Positions 36,473 through 43,298 of a stretch of DNA of 64,000 bases are shown here, in pieces; position 1 is the first letter of the stretch; each line of letters starts with the position of its first letter. The DNA is from Bacteroidales bacterium (lineage in GTDB: Bacteria > Bacteroidota > Bacteroidia > Bacteroidales > F082). The notes below the pieces were generated by a model. It saw only the letters and a list, made by a program, of their open reading frames with translations. It ran no database searches and was not told the origin of the DNA. Made by a program: the position numbers and the translations under genes. The DNA is taken from positions 1-64,000 of the forward strand of contig JAGBQJ010000057.1 in the NCBI GenBank assembly GCA_017632935.1, written 5' to 3'.

Positions 36473-37660
36473 CTATTCTTGCTTAAACCGCACCAACCTC
36501 AGCGGCATACCTTCACAATCCTTCAGCACTTGAACACCATAGTAATACCCGCCGTGGCACACGAAGCGCTTTTTGGTTATGGCAAGGTCGTAGTCTTCGC
36601 ATTGGAAGGAACCAGTTGAAATACTTTGTCCTTTGCTGACCGAATAGACGTGGAACGTATTTTGGCCTGCCACTTCGGCATCGCCGAAGAAAAGGATGTT
36701 GTCGTCGTTGCCCCTGATGGCTATGGTGAACCAACCCATATTGATAGGCTCCTTGATGTGTTGGATGCCATTTTCGTAATAGGAAACCAGGTCGTTATAA
36801 AATCGAAGCACTCTCTCGTTGGTTTCTCCTGGCAACTCGTCTTTCAGGTCCTTGATTCGTGCGTTTTGCAAGGCAATCTGCTCTTCAACAGACAGGGATT
36901 GCGGTTGCCAATCCAACAGTCTTTCCGAGGTTTTGTTGCCGTTGAAATCGTATGTTCTCACCAGCCCGTCTATCGGATTGGAAACGATGAGTTTGCCGTT
37001 GACTTTCGCGATTTGCCATCTGCCTTTCATGTCGTTCCTTTTGCTTTCAGTGTAAATGAAGTAACCTTTGCTTTTGAGGTCTGTATTCATGTCTTCAAAC
37101 GCATCGCAAAGGATTTTCTCCTTGCCTGTTTTTGTATCCAATAGGGATACCAAGTGCCTGTATTTATTAGTCCACGACGTGCCTCCGTAGATGGCAATGT
37201 GGTAGTCGTCCAATGCTAACATTTCCAAGGCTTGGTATTTGATTTTAAGTTCCTTGACAATCAATCCTTTGTCGTCAAACAGGTAAACGTCGCCTGTGTT
37301 GTTGGCTTTAGTGAAATACAAGTTACCCAACTTCCCTTCCACGGGCTGGAGATTACGAGGCTTCTTGCCTTTGTCGGCAAAATATAAAGTGATGTCTTTC
37401 AAAAACTTGCCATTTGAATCAAATAGGGAATACCTATTTCTTGTGGCATGGCTGACAATGGCTTTGCCGTCATCGAAAACGACGAGTTGTTTCCGCAATC
37501 CGTTAGGACGACCGTCCAGGGTGTCATAATAGGTGTCAAAGATTTTGTTCCAATCGTTTCCCACTCCGTAGGTTTCGTCAGGAACGAGTTTGATCACTTG
37601 TGCGTCAACTTGAAAGCAAGTTGCAATGGCTAATACAATAATGAAAAGCAAGTTTTTCAT
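36473..37660 (-). CDS. Exported six-bladed-beta-propeller-like protein in an ECF sigma operon
   Basis: 395 residues with signal peptide MKNLLFIIVLAIATCFQVDAQ. The body has repeated short blades of the pattern hydrophobic-D-x-G-K/N (YSLFDSNGKFLKDI, VYLFDDKGLIVKEL, VRTYDFNGNKTSERLL), as in NHL/6-bladed propellers. The C-terminus has a segment GGYYYGVQVLKDCEGMPLRLVRFKQE. It lies 12 bases after the anti-sigma gene, so the three genes form one leftward operon. It may be an envelope effector or sensor for the sigma/anti-sigma pair; the ligand is unknown. Confidence 0.8.
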   Translation of the reverse strand: MKNLLFIIVLAIATCFQVDAQVIKLVPDETYGVGNDWNKIFDTYYDTLDGRPNGLRKQLVVFDDGKAIVSHATRNRYSLFDSNGKFLKDITLYFADKGKKPRNLQPVEGKLGNLYFTKANNTGDVYLFDDKGLIVKELKIKYQALEMLALDDYHIAIYGGTSWTNKYRHLVSLLDTKTGKEKILCDAFEDMNTDLKSKGYFIYTESKRNDMKGRWQIAKVNGKLIVSNPIDGLVRTYDFNGNKTSERLLDWQPQSLSVEEQIALQNARIKDLKDELPGETNERVLRFYNDLVSYYENGIQHIKEPINMGWFTIAIRGNDDNILFFGDAEVAGQNTFHVYSVSKGQSISTGSFQCEDYDLAITKKRFVCHGGYYYGVQVLKDCEGMPLRLVRFKQE

Positions 37661-37672
37661 GGCTTTGATATT

Positions 37673-38119
37673 TTAGAGATTGGTATCTGTTTCTTCTGTT
37701 TGTAAATGCATCTTGAACTCAGCAAATTCCTGTTCGGCAGAAGGTTTGTTGGCGTCGTAATCTTCGATGGTGTAATAGTCGAAGATGTAATCAGTTGGTT
37801 TGGGCTTCGACAAAAGGTTGACCAGTACCGCGATAAGTGCAATAGAACAAGCCGTCGCCAAAGAGGAGATAAGGACAATTCGGTTGACGTTCACTTCGGG
37901 TCTTGTTGCCCTACCAAAACTGAACTCTGGCACCTCGACATCATTCGGAATCAAGGTTTCCAACGACTTCTTCATTTTTCCAGAGAAAGTGCGTTGTGTT
38001 TCGACTCTTTGCCTGCACGATGGGCATTCTTTTAGGTGCATTTCCACCTTCTTTCTTTCGCTTTCCGGCAATTCATTGTCGATATAGCTTTGTATCGTTT
38101 TGTCATTCAAATGTTTCAT
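37673..38119 (-). CDS. Anti-sigma factor with zinc-finger (ZAS) domain
   Basis: 148 residues. The N-terminal ZAS domain has H..C..C in VEMHLKECPSCRQRVE (about residues 27-42) plus an upstream helix (LNDKTIQSYIDNELPESERKK). One membrane helix (IVLISSLATACSIALIAVLVNLL, about 88-110) follows and a short periplasmic tail of about 35 residues ends the protein. It overlaps the sigma gene by 4 bases (ATGA-type coupling). It would hold the ECF sigma factor at the membrane until a signal arrives. Confidence 0.9.
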   Translation of the reverse strand: MKHLNDKTIQSYIDNELPESERKKVEMHLKECPSCRQRVETQRTFSGKMKKSLETLIPNDVEVPEFSFGRATRPEVNVNRIVLISSLATACSIALIAVLVNLLSKPKPTDYIFDYYTIEDYDANKPSAEQEFAEFKMHLQTEETDTNL

Positions 38120-38571
38120 AGCAGGTGTTTTTTGATTTTATCCATGATTCTCGACAAGGCTTTTCCGATGGAAGGTAGGTTGCGTCCCGTCATTTCCGCG
38201 ATTTCCTTGTAGGAATAGCCTTCACTGTAAAGTATGACCAACGTTTGTTCCTTCTCATTGAGATGCGCTATCGCGTTGAGGATGTCGGAAGCCTCGTCTT
38301 GGGGACTTTCATTTGTTTCGGGCAAAGTGCTTTCCATCGTGACGGTTCTTGCCGTTTTCCGTTTGTAGTCGATTCCTTTATTAATGGTACTCCTGACGAG
38401 CCAGTTTTTCGTGTCGCGAATGACTTTCTCGTTGTTCATCGCGAAATAATACGCCGTGAACACGTCTTGCACGACATCCTTTGCACCCTCCGTGTCTTGC
38501 AGCATCTTGGCCGCAATCCTGAACAGTTTCGGGTAGTAGCTTCGATATGTCTTTTCGAATTCGGGGTCCAT
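38116..38571 (-). CDS. ECF-type RNA polymerase sigma factor
   Basis: 151 residues. Region 2 is FEKTYRSYYPKLFRIAAKMLQDTEGAKDVVQDVF, ending in the typical DVVQDVF helix, and WLVRSTINKGIDYKRK closes it. Region 4 is the helix-turn-helix LNEKEQTLVILYSEGYSYKEIAEMTGRNLPSIGKALSRIMDKIKK. It lacks regions 1 and 3, as ECF factors do. It is coupled to the anti-sigma gene downstream. A -7/-33 type promoter at 38630-38663 suggests housekeeping transcription as well as any autoregulation. Confidence 0.94.
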   Translation of the reverse strand: MDPEFEKTYRSYYPKLFRIAAKMLQDTEGAKDVVQDVFTAYYFAMNNEKVIRDTKNWLVRSTINKGIDYKRKTARTVTMESTLPETNESPQDEASDILNAIAHLNEKEQTLVILYSEGYSYKEIAEMTGRNLPSIGKALSRIMDKIKKHLL

Positions 38572-38629
38572 CTTGGGAACTTTTCAATCATAAGACGAAT
38601 GAAGAGGCCGTTTTGTGACATGGGCGACA

Positions 38630-38663
38630 CAAAAATAAGGAAAGAAATTGCTGTGGATACAAA
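38630..38663 (-). promoter_or_regulatory. Promoter (-33 TTTG, -7 TATTTTTG) for the sigma/anti-sigma operon
   Basis: CAAAAATA at 38630-38637 and CAAA at 38660-38663 read on the - strand as TTTG, a 22-base spacer and TATTTTTG. The ATG is at 38571, giving a leader of about 55 bases. Confidence 0.6.
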
Positions 38664-38678
38664 ATCAACAAAAAGTAT

Positions 38679-38686
38679 TACTTTTG
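38679..38686 (+). promoter_or_regulatory. -7 promoter element (TACTTTTG) for the YitT gene
   Basis: Exact TAnnTTTG match ending 23 bases before ATG 38710. It is divergent from the sigma-factor promoter. Confidence 0.6.
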
Positions 38687-38709
38687 TCCCCAACAAATTC
38701 TATCAAAAA

Positions 38710-39630
38710 ATGAAAGCAGACAAAAAAACCGTATTGATAGAGGTGAAACGCTATGTCATCATTACTTTGGCCTTGTTCGTGATGGCCTTTGGTTGGACGG
38801 CCTTCCTTATCCCCAACCATGTGTTGGGCGGTGGCGTCAGCGGTATCGCCACCTTGATTTTCTATGCCACCGGCATCTCGACGGGTATCTCCGTCTTTGT
38901 CATCAATGCCATCTTGGTGCTTATCTCGCTTAAGGTGCTGGGACCTTCTTTCGGTATCAAGACGGTGTATTCCATCGTCATGGTTTCGCTGTTTATGTCG
39001 TTCCTGCAGCATTATCTGACCGAGCCGATGATGTTGTATCAAACGGATCCCAATGCGGCGGGCGCCATCAAACCCTTTGTGGAAGAGAAGATACTGGCGG
39101 CCATCCTCGGCGGAGGCTTGGCAGGCTTGTCCATCGGTGTGGCTTTTACCCAAGGTGGTAGCACAGGCGGTACCGACATCATCGCGATGATGGTCTGCAA
39201 ATACCGTAACATCTCTCAGGGACGCGTCATCCTGCTCATCGACATCATCATCATTTCCTGCTCTTATTTCGTCATTGAGAACGACAAAATCCAAGCCATC
39301 ATCTATGGTTTCGTGGTGATGGGTGTATGCAGCTATTGCATCGACCTAGTGCTGACGGGCAACAAGCAGTCGGTGCAGGCCTTCATCTTCACGACCAAGC
39401 CGCAGGAGATGGCCGACCATATCGCCAACCAGATGCACCGTGGCGTGACACTGATCAACGGCACGGGCTGGTACACTAAACACGAAGGTTCCATCCTCAT
39501 GGTGGTGGCCCACAAGCGTGAGTCGCAGCAGATTCTGCGTATCGTAAAGGAAATCGACCCGCAAGCCTTCATGACCATGAACACCGTGATGGGTGCCTAC
39601 GGCAAGGGCTTTGAGCAGATCAAGCGTTAA
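38710..39630 (+). CDS. YitT-family (DUF161/DUF2179) membrane protein
   Basis: 306 residues from ATG 38710 (MKADKKTVLIEVKRYVIITLAL); a far longer in-frame reading overlaps the sigma gene and promoter. About five membrane helices form the YitT domain (FLIPNHVLGGGVSGIATLI, FTQGGSTGGTDIIAMM). The C-terminal cytosolic DUF2179 domain spans about residues 220-306 (VQAFIFTTKPQEMADHIANQMHRGVTLINGTGWYTKHEGSILMVVAHKRE). Proteins of this family are predicted transporters of unknown substrate. Typical size and motifs. Confidence 0.92.
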   Translation: MKADKKTVLIEVKRYVIITLALFVMAFGWTAFLIPNHVLGGGVSGIATLIFYATGISTGISVFVINAILVLISLKVLGPSFGIKTVYSIVMVSLFMSFLQHYLTEPMMLYQTDPNAAGAIKPFVEEKILAAILGGGLAGLSIGVAFTQGGSTGGTDIIAMMVCKYRNISQGRVILLIDIIIISCSYFVIENDKIQAIIYGFVVMGVCSYCIDLVLTGNKQSVQAFIFTTKPQEMADHIANQMHRGVTLINGTGWYTKHEGSILMVVAHKRESQQILRIVKEIDPQAFMTMNTVMGAYGKGFEQIKR

Positions 39631-39635
39631 ACGGC

Positions 39636-40796
39636 TTACTTCAAGTAAGGTGCAAAGAAGTCTTGCAGGGCTTTGAGCATGGCATCGCCACGCTCGCTGT
39701 CGTTTCCGGAAACCGATAGGTGGTCATCGGAGTCGTAAGAAGCCAAGATAACCCACTCGCCATGGCCGTCGAATTCGTCTTTTGCGTTGTCGACGTCGAA
39801 GGTCTCGACCAGTTTCTGGAGCTCAGTCATCACTTCAGGAGCGATTTCATACTCTGATCGTATGTTTCTTTCAGCATAATAATACAGCTTGAAAACCTCG
39901 TCTTCCTTTTGCACATAGTATCTGACATGGTTATATCCATGGTTGAATTCACACTCGAACTTGACGAGGTTGCCTTGTATGGGTAGCCATTTACTGAAGA
40001 AATACACGAAAGCGTTTTCCAATCCGCCTAAGAAAGTGGTGTGGTAGGATTGGAAATCAATGGTGTCGCCAGTGCTGTATTCAACCAAAAAACGATACAC
40101 CGAGGCGCTGTCGTCTGTAGGCGTTCTACTTGATTCCTCCTTCAAACGATATACGTTCACAAGCTCTTGAAGCTCAGCGAGATAATCATTGCTGACCGAG
40201 AGTGTGTCCTCATACTGATGTTCGGCATTGCGTATATAAAGCTTGGCTTCGTTTTCGCCACGTTCCATACGGTATTCGATGTCGCAACCGAAGTCGTTGT
40301 GGCAGGTATATTGGAAGAGGTTGATTTCCTTGGCTGGTACAGGGTAGTCTCTCCATTTTTGGAAATAGTCGGAGAGGGCTTTTCGGGCTTCGCGGTAGTT
40401 TTTGGGCCAGTCCATATAGCCTCCCGAGCTGACGCTGCGTTTTGAGTCGTATTTGTAGTACAGCGACCATGAATCGCCGTCGGTGATATGCATCAGGGGA
40501 TGGTAGTCGCTTTTATATTTGTCCATCTTGTATTCGTCCACAATGGCTTTCAATTCGTCAAAGATGGTGGCGTCTTCGAGATAAAACTCCTTTTCTTGAG
40601 GGAAGGCCTCGTCAATGATGACATGGATCCTACCGTCTTTTTCGGTGCTGACTTTATAACTTTCCCCATTGAATCGCCTCATGCTGTTGTGGTGGTCGAA
40701 GCTGAAATAGGTGAGGCGTTCGTCGCTTTTTGGAGTTTGTGATATGCAGGAGAACATGGTTGACAATAATCCGATGATTAGAATTGTTTTTTTCAT
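39636..40796 (-). CDS. Lipoprotein made of three tandem repeats of about 115 residues, unknown function
   Basis: 386 residues. The signal MKKTILIIGLLSTMFSC ends in Cys17, a lipobox. The rest seems to be three related units: about 27-150 (LTYFSFDHHN...YFQKW), about 155-275 (LFQYTCHNDF...YFFSKW) and about 280-386 (VKFECEFNHG...FFAPYL). Each has an opening beta pair, an L..L...Y helix (LKAIVDEYKMD, LQELVNVYRLK, LQKLVETFDVD), a Y/S strand pair and a closing aromatic helix. I recognise no family. Its stop is 5 bases from the convergent YitT stop. Confidence 0.75.
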   Translation of the reverse strand: MKKTILIIGLLSTMFSCISQTPKSDERLTYFSFDHHNSMRRFNGESYKVSTEKDGRIHVIIDEAFPQEKEFYLEDATIFDELKAIVDEYKMDKYKSDYHPLMHITDGDSWSLYYKYDSKRSVSSGGYMDWPKNYREARKALSDYFQKWRDYPVPAKEINLFQYTCHNDFGCDIEYRMERGENEAKLYIRNAEHQYEDTLSVSNDYLAELQELVNVYRLKEESSRTPTDDSASVYRFLVEYSTGDTIDFQSYHTTFLGGLENAFVYFFSKWLPIQGNLVKFECEFNHGYNHVRYYVQKEDEVFKLYYYAERNIRSEYEIAPEVMTELQKLVETFDVDNAKDEFDGHGEWVILASYDSDDHLSVSGNDSERGDAMLKALQDFFAPYLK

Positions 40797-40810
40797 AAGG
40801 TCATGTTTTT

Positions 40811-40850
40811 TACAATCAAGGGAAAGCCTGACAGCTTTCCCTTGATTGTA
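40811..40850. terminator. Perfect 17-bp hairpin after the C1B peptidase genes
   Basis: TACAATCAAGGGAAAGC (811-827) and its exact complement GCTTTCCCTTGATTGTA (834-850) around CTGACA. It lies between the last cysteine-peptidase stop (40869) and the ATG of the lipoprotein at 40796. On the - strand it is not followed by a good T tract, so termination is likely but not certain; it may also shield the 3' end. Confidence 0.7.
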
Positions 40851-40868
40851 GATGTATTTTCGATACTA

Positions 40869-42104
40869 TTACTTGATACCCAGCTTCTTGGCGATATCCT
40901 TCGGCAGGGCGTCCTTGTGCACGACGATGTTCAAAGTCTTGTAGCGCACGAAAGCCTTGCTGACGTACCAGATGCCTTTGTATTGGCCGGCTTCGCCCCA
41001 GCTGTTCTTCACGATGAAATACTCGTTGCCGATTTGGTCCTTGGCGGTGCCGTAGATGAGCATGCCGTGGTCGTCGCCGGTCTCGTAGTTGTCGTAAGCG
41101 ATTTGGCGTTCCTTTTGGGTGACCCACTTCTGCGGGGTTGGGCTGTTTTGGGCTTCTTTCTTACGGTCGGCGGCACTCATGCCCAGCCAGTGGGCCATGT
41201 CACTGCCTTGGAGGTCGCGGCTCTTGGCTTCGAGGTCGGGAAGCACAGCCACGCCAGCCATCGGTCCACGGAGCCAGCCAGCTTCGCTGACATCGCTACC
41301 CCAGGCAATCGGGTAACCGTTTTCGATGGCGTTGTCCATCACCTGCATGAGCTCGTCGATGGGGAGATTCCAGGCTTGACCCCAGCGCCAGTTGTCCTGC
41401 ACTTCGATGACGAAGGGCTCGTAGAAAGGATGATGCGTGAAGGAAGTCAGGTTGACATAGTCGTCCATGTTGAGGCCTGTGGATTCGGCGAAGCTCATGG
41501 GCGTGTACTTCTTGCCTTTGTATGTGAACTCAGTGGGAGGCACGCCGAGGTAAGCATCGTAGATGCCGGCCAAGGCTTTCTTCCACAGCGGGTTGCCGTC
41601 CTTGTCCATCTGGATCTTGCGGCTTTTGACGACACCTTCAACAAAGGGGTCGGTGACGGCGGAGAGCTCGGTGAAGTTCGACAGGGAGTCGCCGTGCATG
41701 GCACCGGCAGGCATCAGTTCATCGGGGACGAGACCGTAGTGCCTGATGGCATACAGCACGTCGCCGAAGGAACCGCCTTGCGAGAAGGAGACGTCGCCGT
41801 GGGTGCGGATAGCAGCCTCAGCGCGGTCGAGGTAGGTCTTGTAAACAATGTACATCTCGGAGAAGTCGTACTCGGGCTTGCCCATGCGGAGCAGCTCAGC
41901 CTCAAAGAAAGCCAAGGAGCTGTAGCACCAGCAGGTGCCGGCTTGGTTCTGGTCTTTGACAGAGGTGACAGGCAACTCTTTGATGGTTTCAAATTTAAAG
42001 CCTTCGCCCTCTTTCTTGTCTTCGGGTTTCGGCATTGGGGGTTGTGCAATGGCGCCGATGCTGAGCATCAAAGCGGCTGCGGTAAGGATGTGTTTGAATT
42101 TCAT
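40869..42104 (-). CDS. Secreted C1B-family cysteine peptidase (bleomycin hydrolase/PepC-like), paralogue 2
   Basis: 411 residues with signal peptide ending IGAIAQ. Catalytic residues are Cys in DQNQAGTCWCYSS (about residue 59), His in DDHGMLIYG (about 353) and Asn in IVKNSWGEAG (about 374). The spacing and the long inserts (LPIDELMQVMDNAIENGYPIAWGSDVSE) match the bleomycin hydrolase branch. Usual family members are cytosolic; this one is exported. It lies 42 bases after its paralogue and is the third gene of an apparent peptidase operon. It carries no T9SS domain, so it should be periplasmic or outer-membrane located. Confidence 0.92.
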   Translation of the reverse strand: MKFKHILTAAALMLSIGAIAQPPMPKPEDKKEGEGFKFETIKELPVTSVKDQNQAGTCWCYSSLAFFEAELLRMGKPEYDFSEMYIVYKTYLDRAEAAIRTHGDVSFSQGGSFGDVLYAIRHYGLVPDELMPAGAMHGDSLSNFTELSAVTDPFVEGVVKSRKIQMDKDGNPLWKKALAGIYDAYLGVPPTEFTYKGKKYTPMSFAESTGLNMDDYVNLTSFTHHPFYEPFVIEVQDNWRWGQAWNLPIDELMQVMDNAIENGYPIAWGSDVSEAGWLRGPMAGVAVLPDLEAKSRDLQGSDMAHWLGMSAADRKKEAQNSPTPQKWVTQKERQIAYDNYETGDDHGMLIYGTAKDQIGNEYFIVKNSWGEAGQYKGIWYVSKAFVRYKTLNIVVHKDALPKDIAKKLGIK

Positions 42105-42146
42105 TGTGTATGGATTTAAAGATTTAAGATTTAAAGATTCAAAATT

Positions 42147-43280
42147 CTACAGGCCTAGGTCTTTACACATGGCCTTCGAGAGGGCGTCTTTGTGCAGGGT
42201 GAAGAAGATGGTGTATTGACGCAGATACTGCTCCGAGCAGTACCAATAGCCTTTGTATGGGCCGGCATCGCCCCATGAGTTCTTGATTTTGTAGTATTTG
42301 TTACCGTTCTGGTCTTTGGCGATACCCACCACGAGCATGCTGTGGTCGTCGCCGGCATCCCAGTTGTCGTAAGCCGTTTGGTGTATTTCATCGGTGACTT
42401 TCTTTTCAGCGACGATCTCTTTCCAAAGGTTTTCGTCTTTCGGGTCCTCGGGCACGATGCCGACGCCTTCCTTGCGCGAGAAGCCCGGGTTGCTCACGTC
42501 CTGTGCCCAGCCGAGGGTGTAGCCGTGCTCAAGGGCGTAGTCAACGGCTTCCATCAGCTTGTCGAGCGGCATGTTGTAGGCAGGTGTCCAGGTCCAGTTG
42601 TCGGGGATCTCAACCATGCAAGGCTTGTTGTATTCCTCGCTGGTGAACGAGCAGATCTCAATGTAGTTGGCGGGGTCGATGCGATAGGCTTCCGCAAACG
42701 ACTTGGCGGTGTATTTCTTACCGTCGACTGTGAACTCTTCTGGTGCCACGCCGAGATAGGCATTCAAAACGCCTTGCACGGCCTTGGGACCGGCAGGCGA
42801 AATCTTTTTGTTGCCATTCTTGATGATGGCGCGGGCTACCGAACTGACCACTTCGTTCATCTCGCTGTGCATGTGGCGTTCCTCACCGATGACCTTGCCG
42901 GTGTAAGCCTCTTCAGGCATCATGCCGTATTTGTCGATCATATAAAGCACGTCGCACACCTCGCCGCCTTGGCTGAGGGTATTGTTGCCGTGCATGCGCA
43001 CAAACTTAGCCACCTTCTCGGTCCAGGCATTGCGTACCACAAACATCTCGGAGAGGTTGAATTCTTTGCCGTACATACGCTGGATTTCGGCTTCGACGAA
43101 ACCGATGCCAGCAAAGCACCAGCAAGTGCCTGAGCTACCTTGGTTGTCGACAGGCGTGTGTTTCACGTTGACGGTCTCAGTGATTTTATAGACAGGCTCT
43201 TCATTGGCTTCTTGGGCAAAGAGCGTCATGCTGGTGCCCATCAGCAGCGTAAGGGCTGCCAGTTTCATGAATCTGTTCAT
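42147..43280 (-). CDS. Secreted C1B-family cysteine peptidase (bleomycin hydrolase/PepC-like), paralogue 1
   Basis: 377 residues with signal peptide ending LFAQ. Catalytic Cys in DNQGSSGTCWCFAG (about residue 53), His in DDHSMLVVG (about 315) and Asn in KIKNSWGDAG. It is similar along its length to the next peptidase (shared GDDH.ML, NSWG.AG.YKG.WY, FSL/HKDAL), so the two arose by tandem duplication. It starts 18 bases after the stop of the C10 peptidase gene and is probably translated from the same mRNA. Confidence 0.92.
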   Translation of the reverse strand: MNRFMKLAALTLLMGTSMTLFAQEANEEPVYKITETVNVKHTPVDNQGSSGTCWCFAGIGFVEAEIQRMYGKEFNLSEMFVVRNAWTEKVAKFVRMHGNNTLSQGGEVCDVLYMIDKYGMMPEEAYTGKVIGEERHMHSEMNEVVSSVARAIIKNGNKKISPAGPKAVQGVLNAYLGVAPEEFTVDGKKYTAKSFAEAYRIDPANYIEICSFTSEEYNKPCMVEIPDNWTWTPAYNMPLDKLMEAVDYALEHGYTLGWAQDVSNPGFSRKEGVGIVPEDPKDENLWKEIVAEKKVTDEIHQTAYDNWDAGDDHSMLVVGIAKDQNGNKYYKIKNSWGDAGPYKGYWYCSEQYLRQYTIFFTLHKDALSKAMCKDLGL

Positions 43281-43298
43281 AGTATCTTATTTGTTGTT

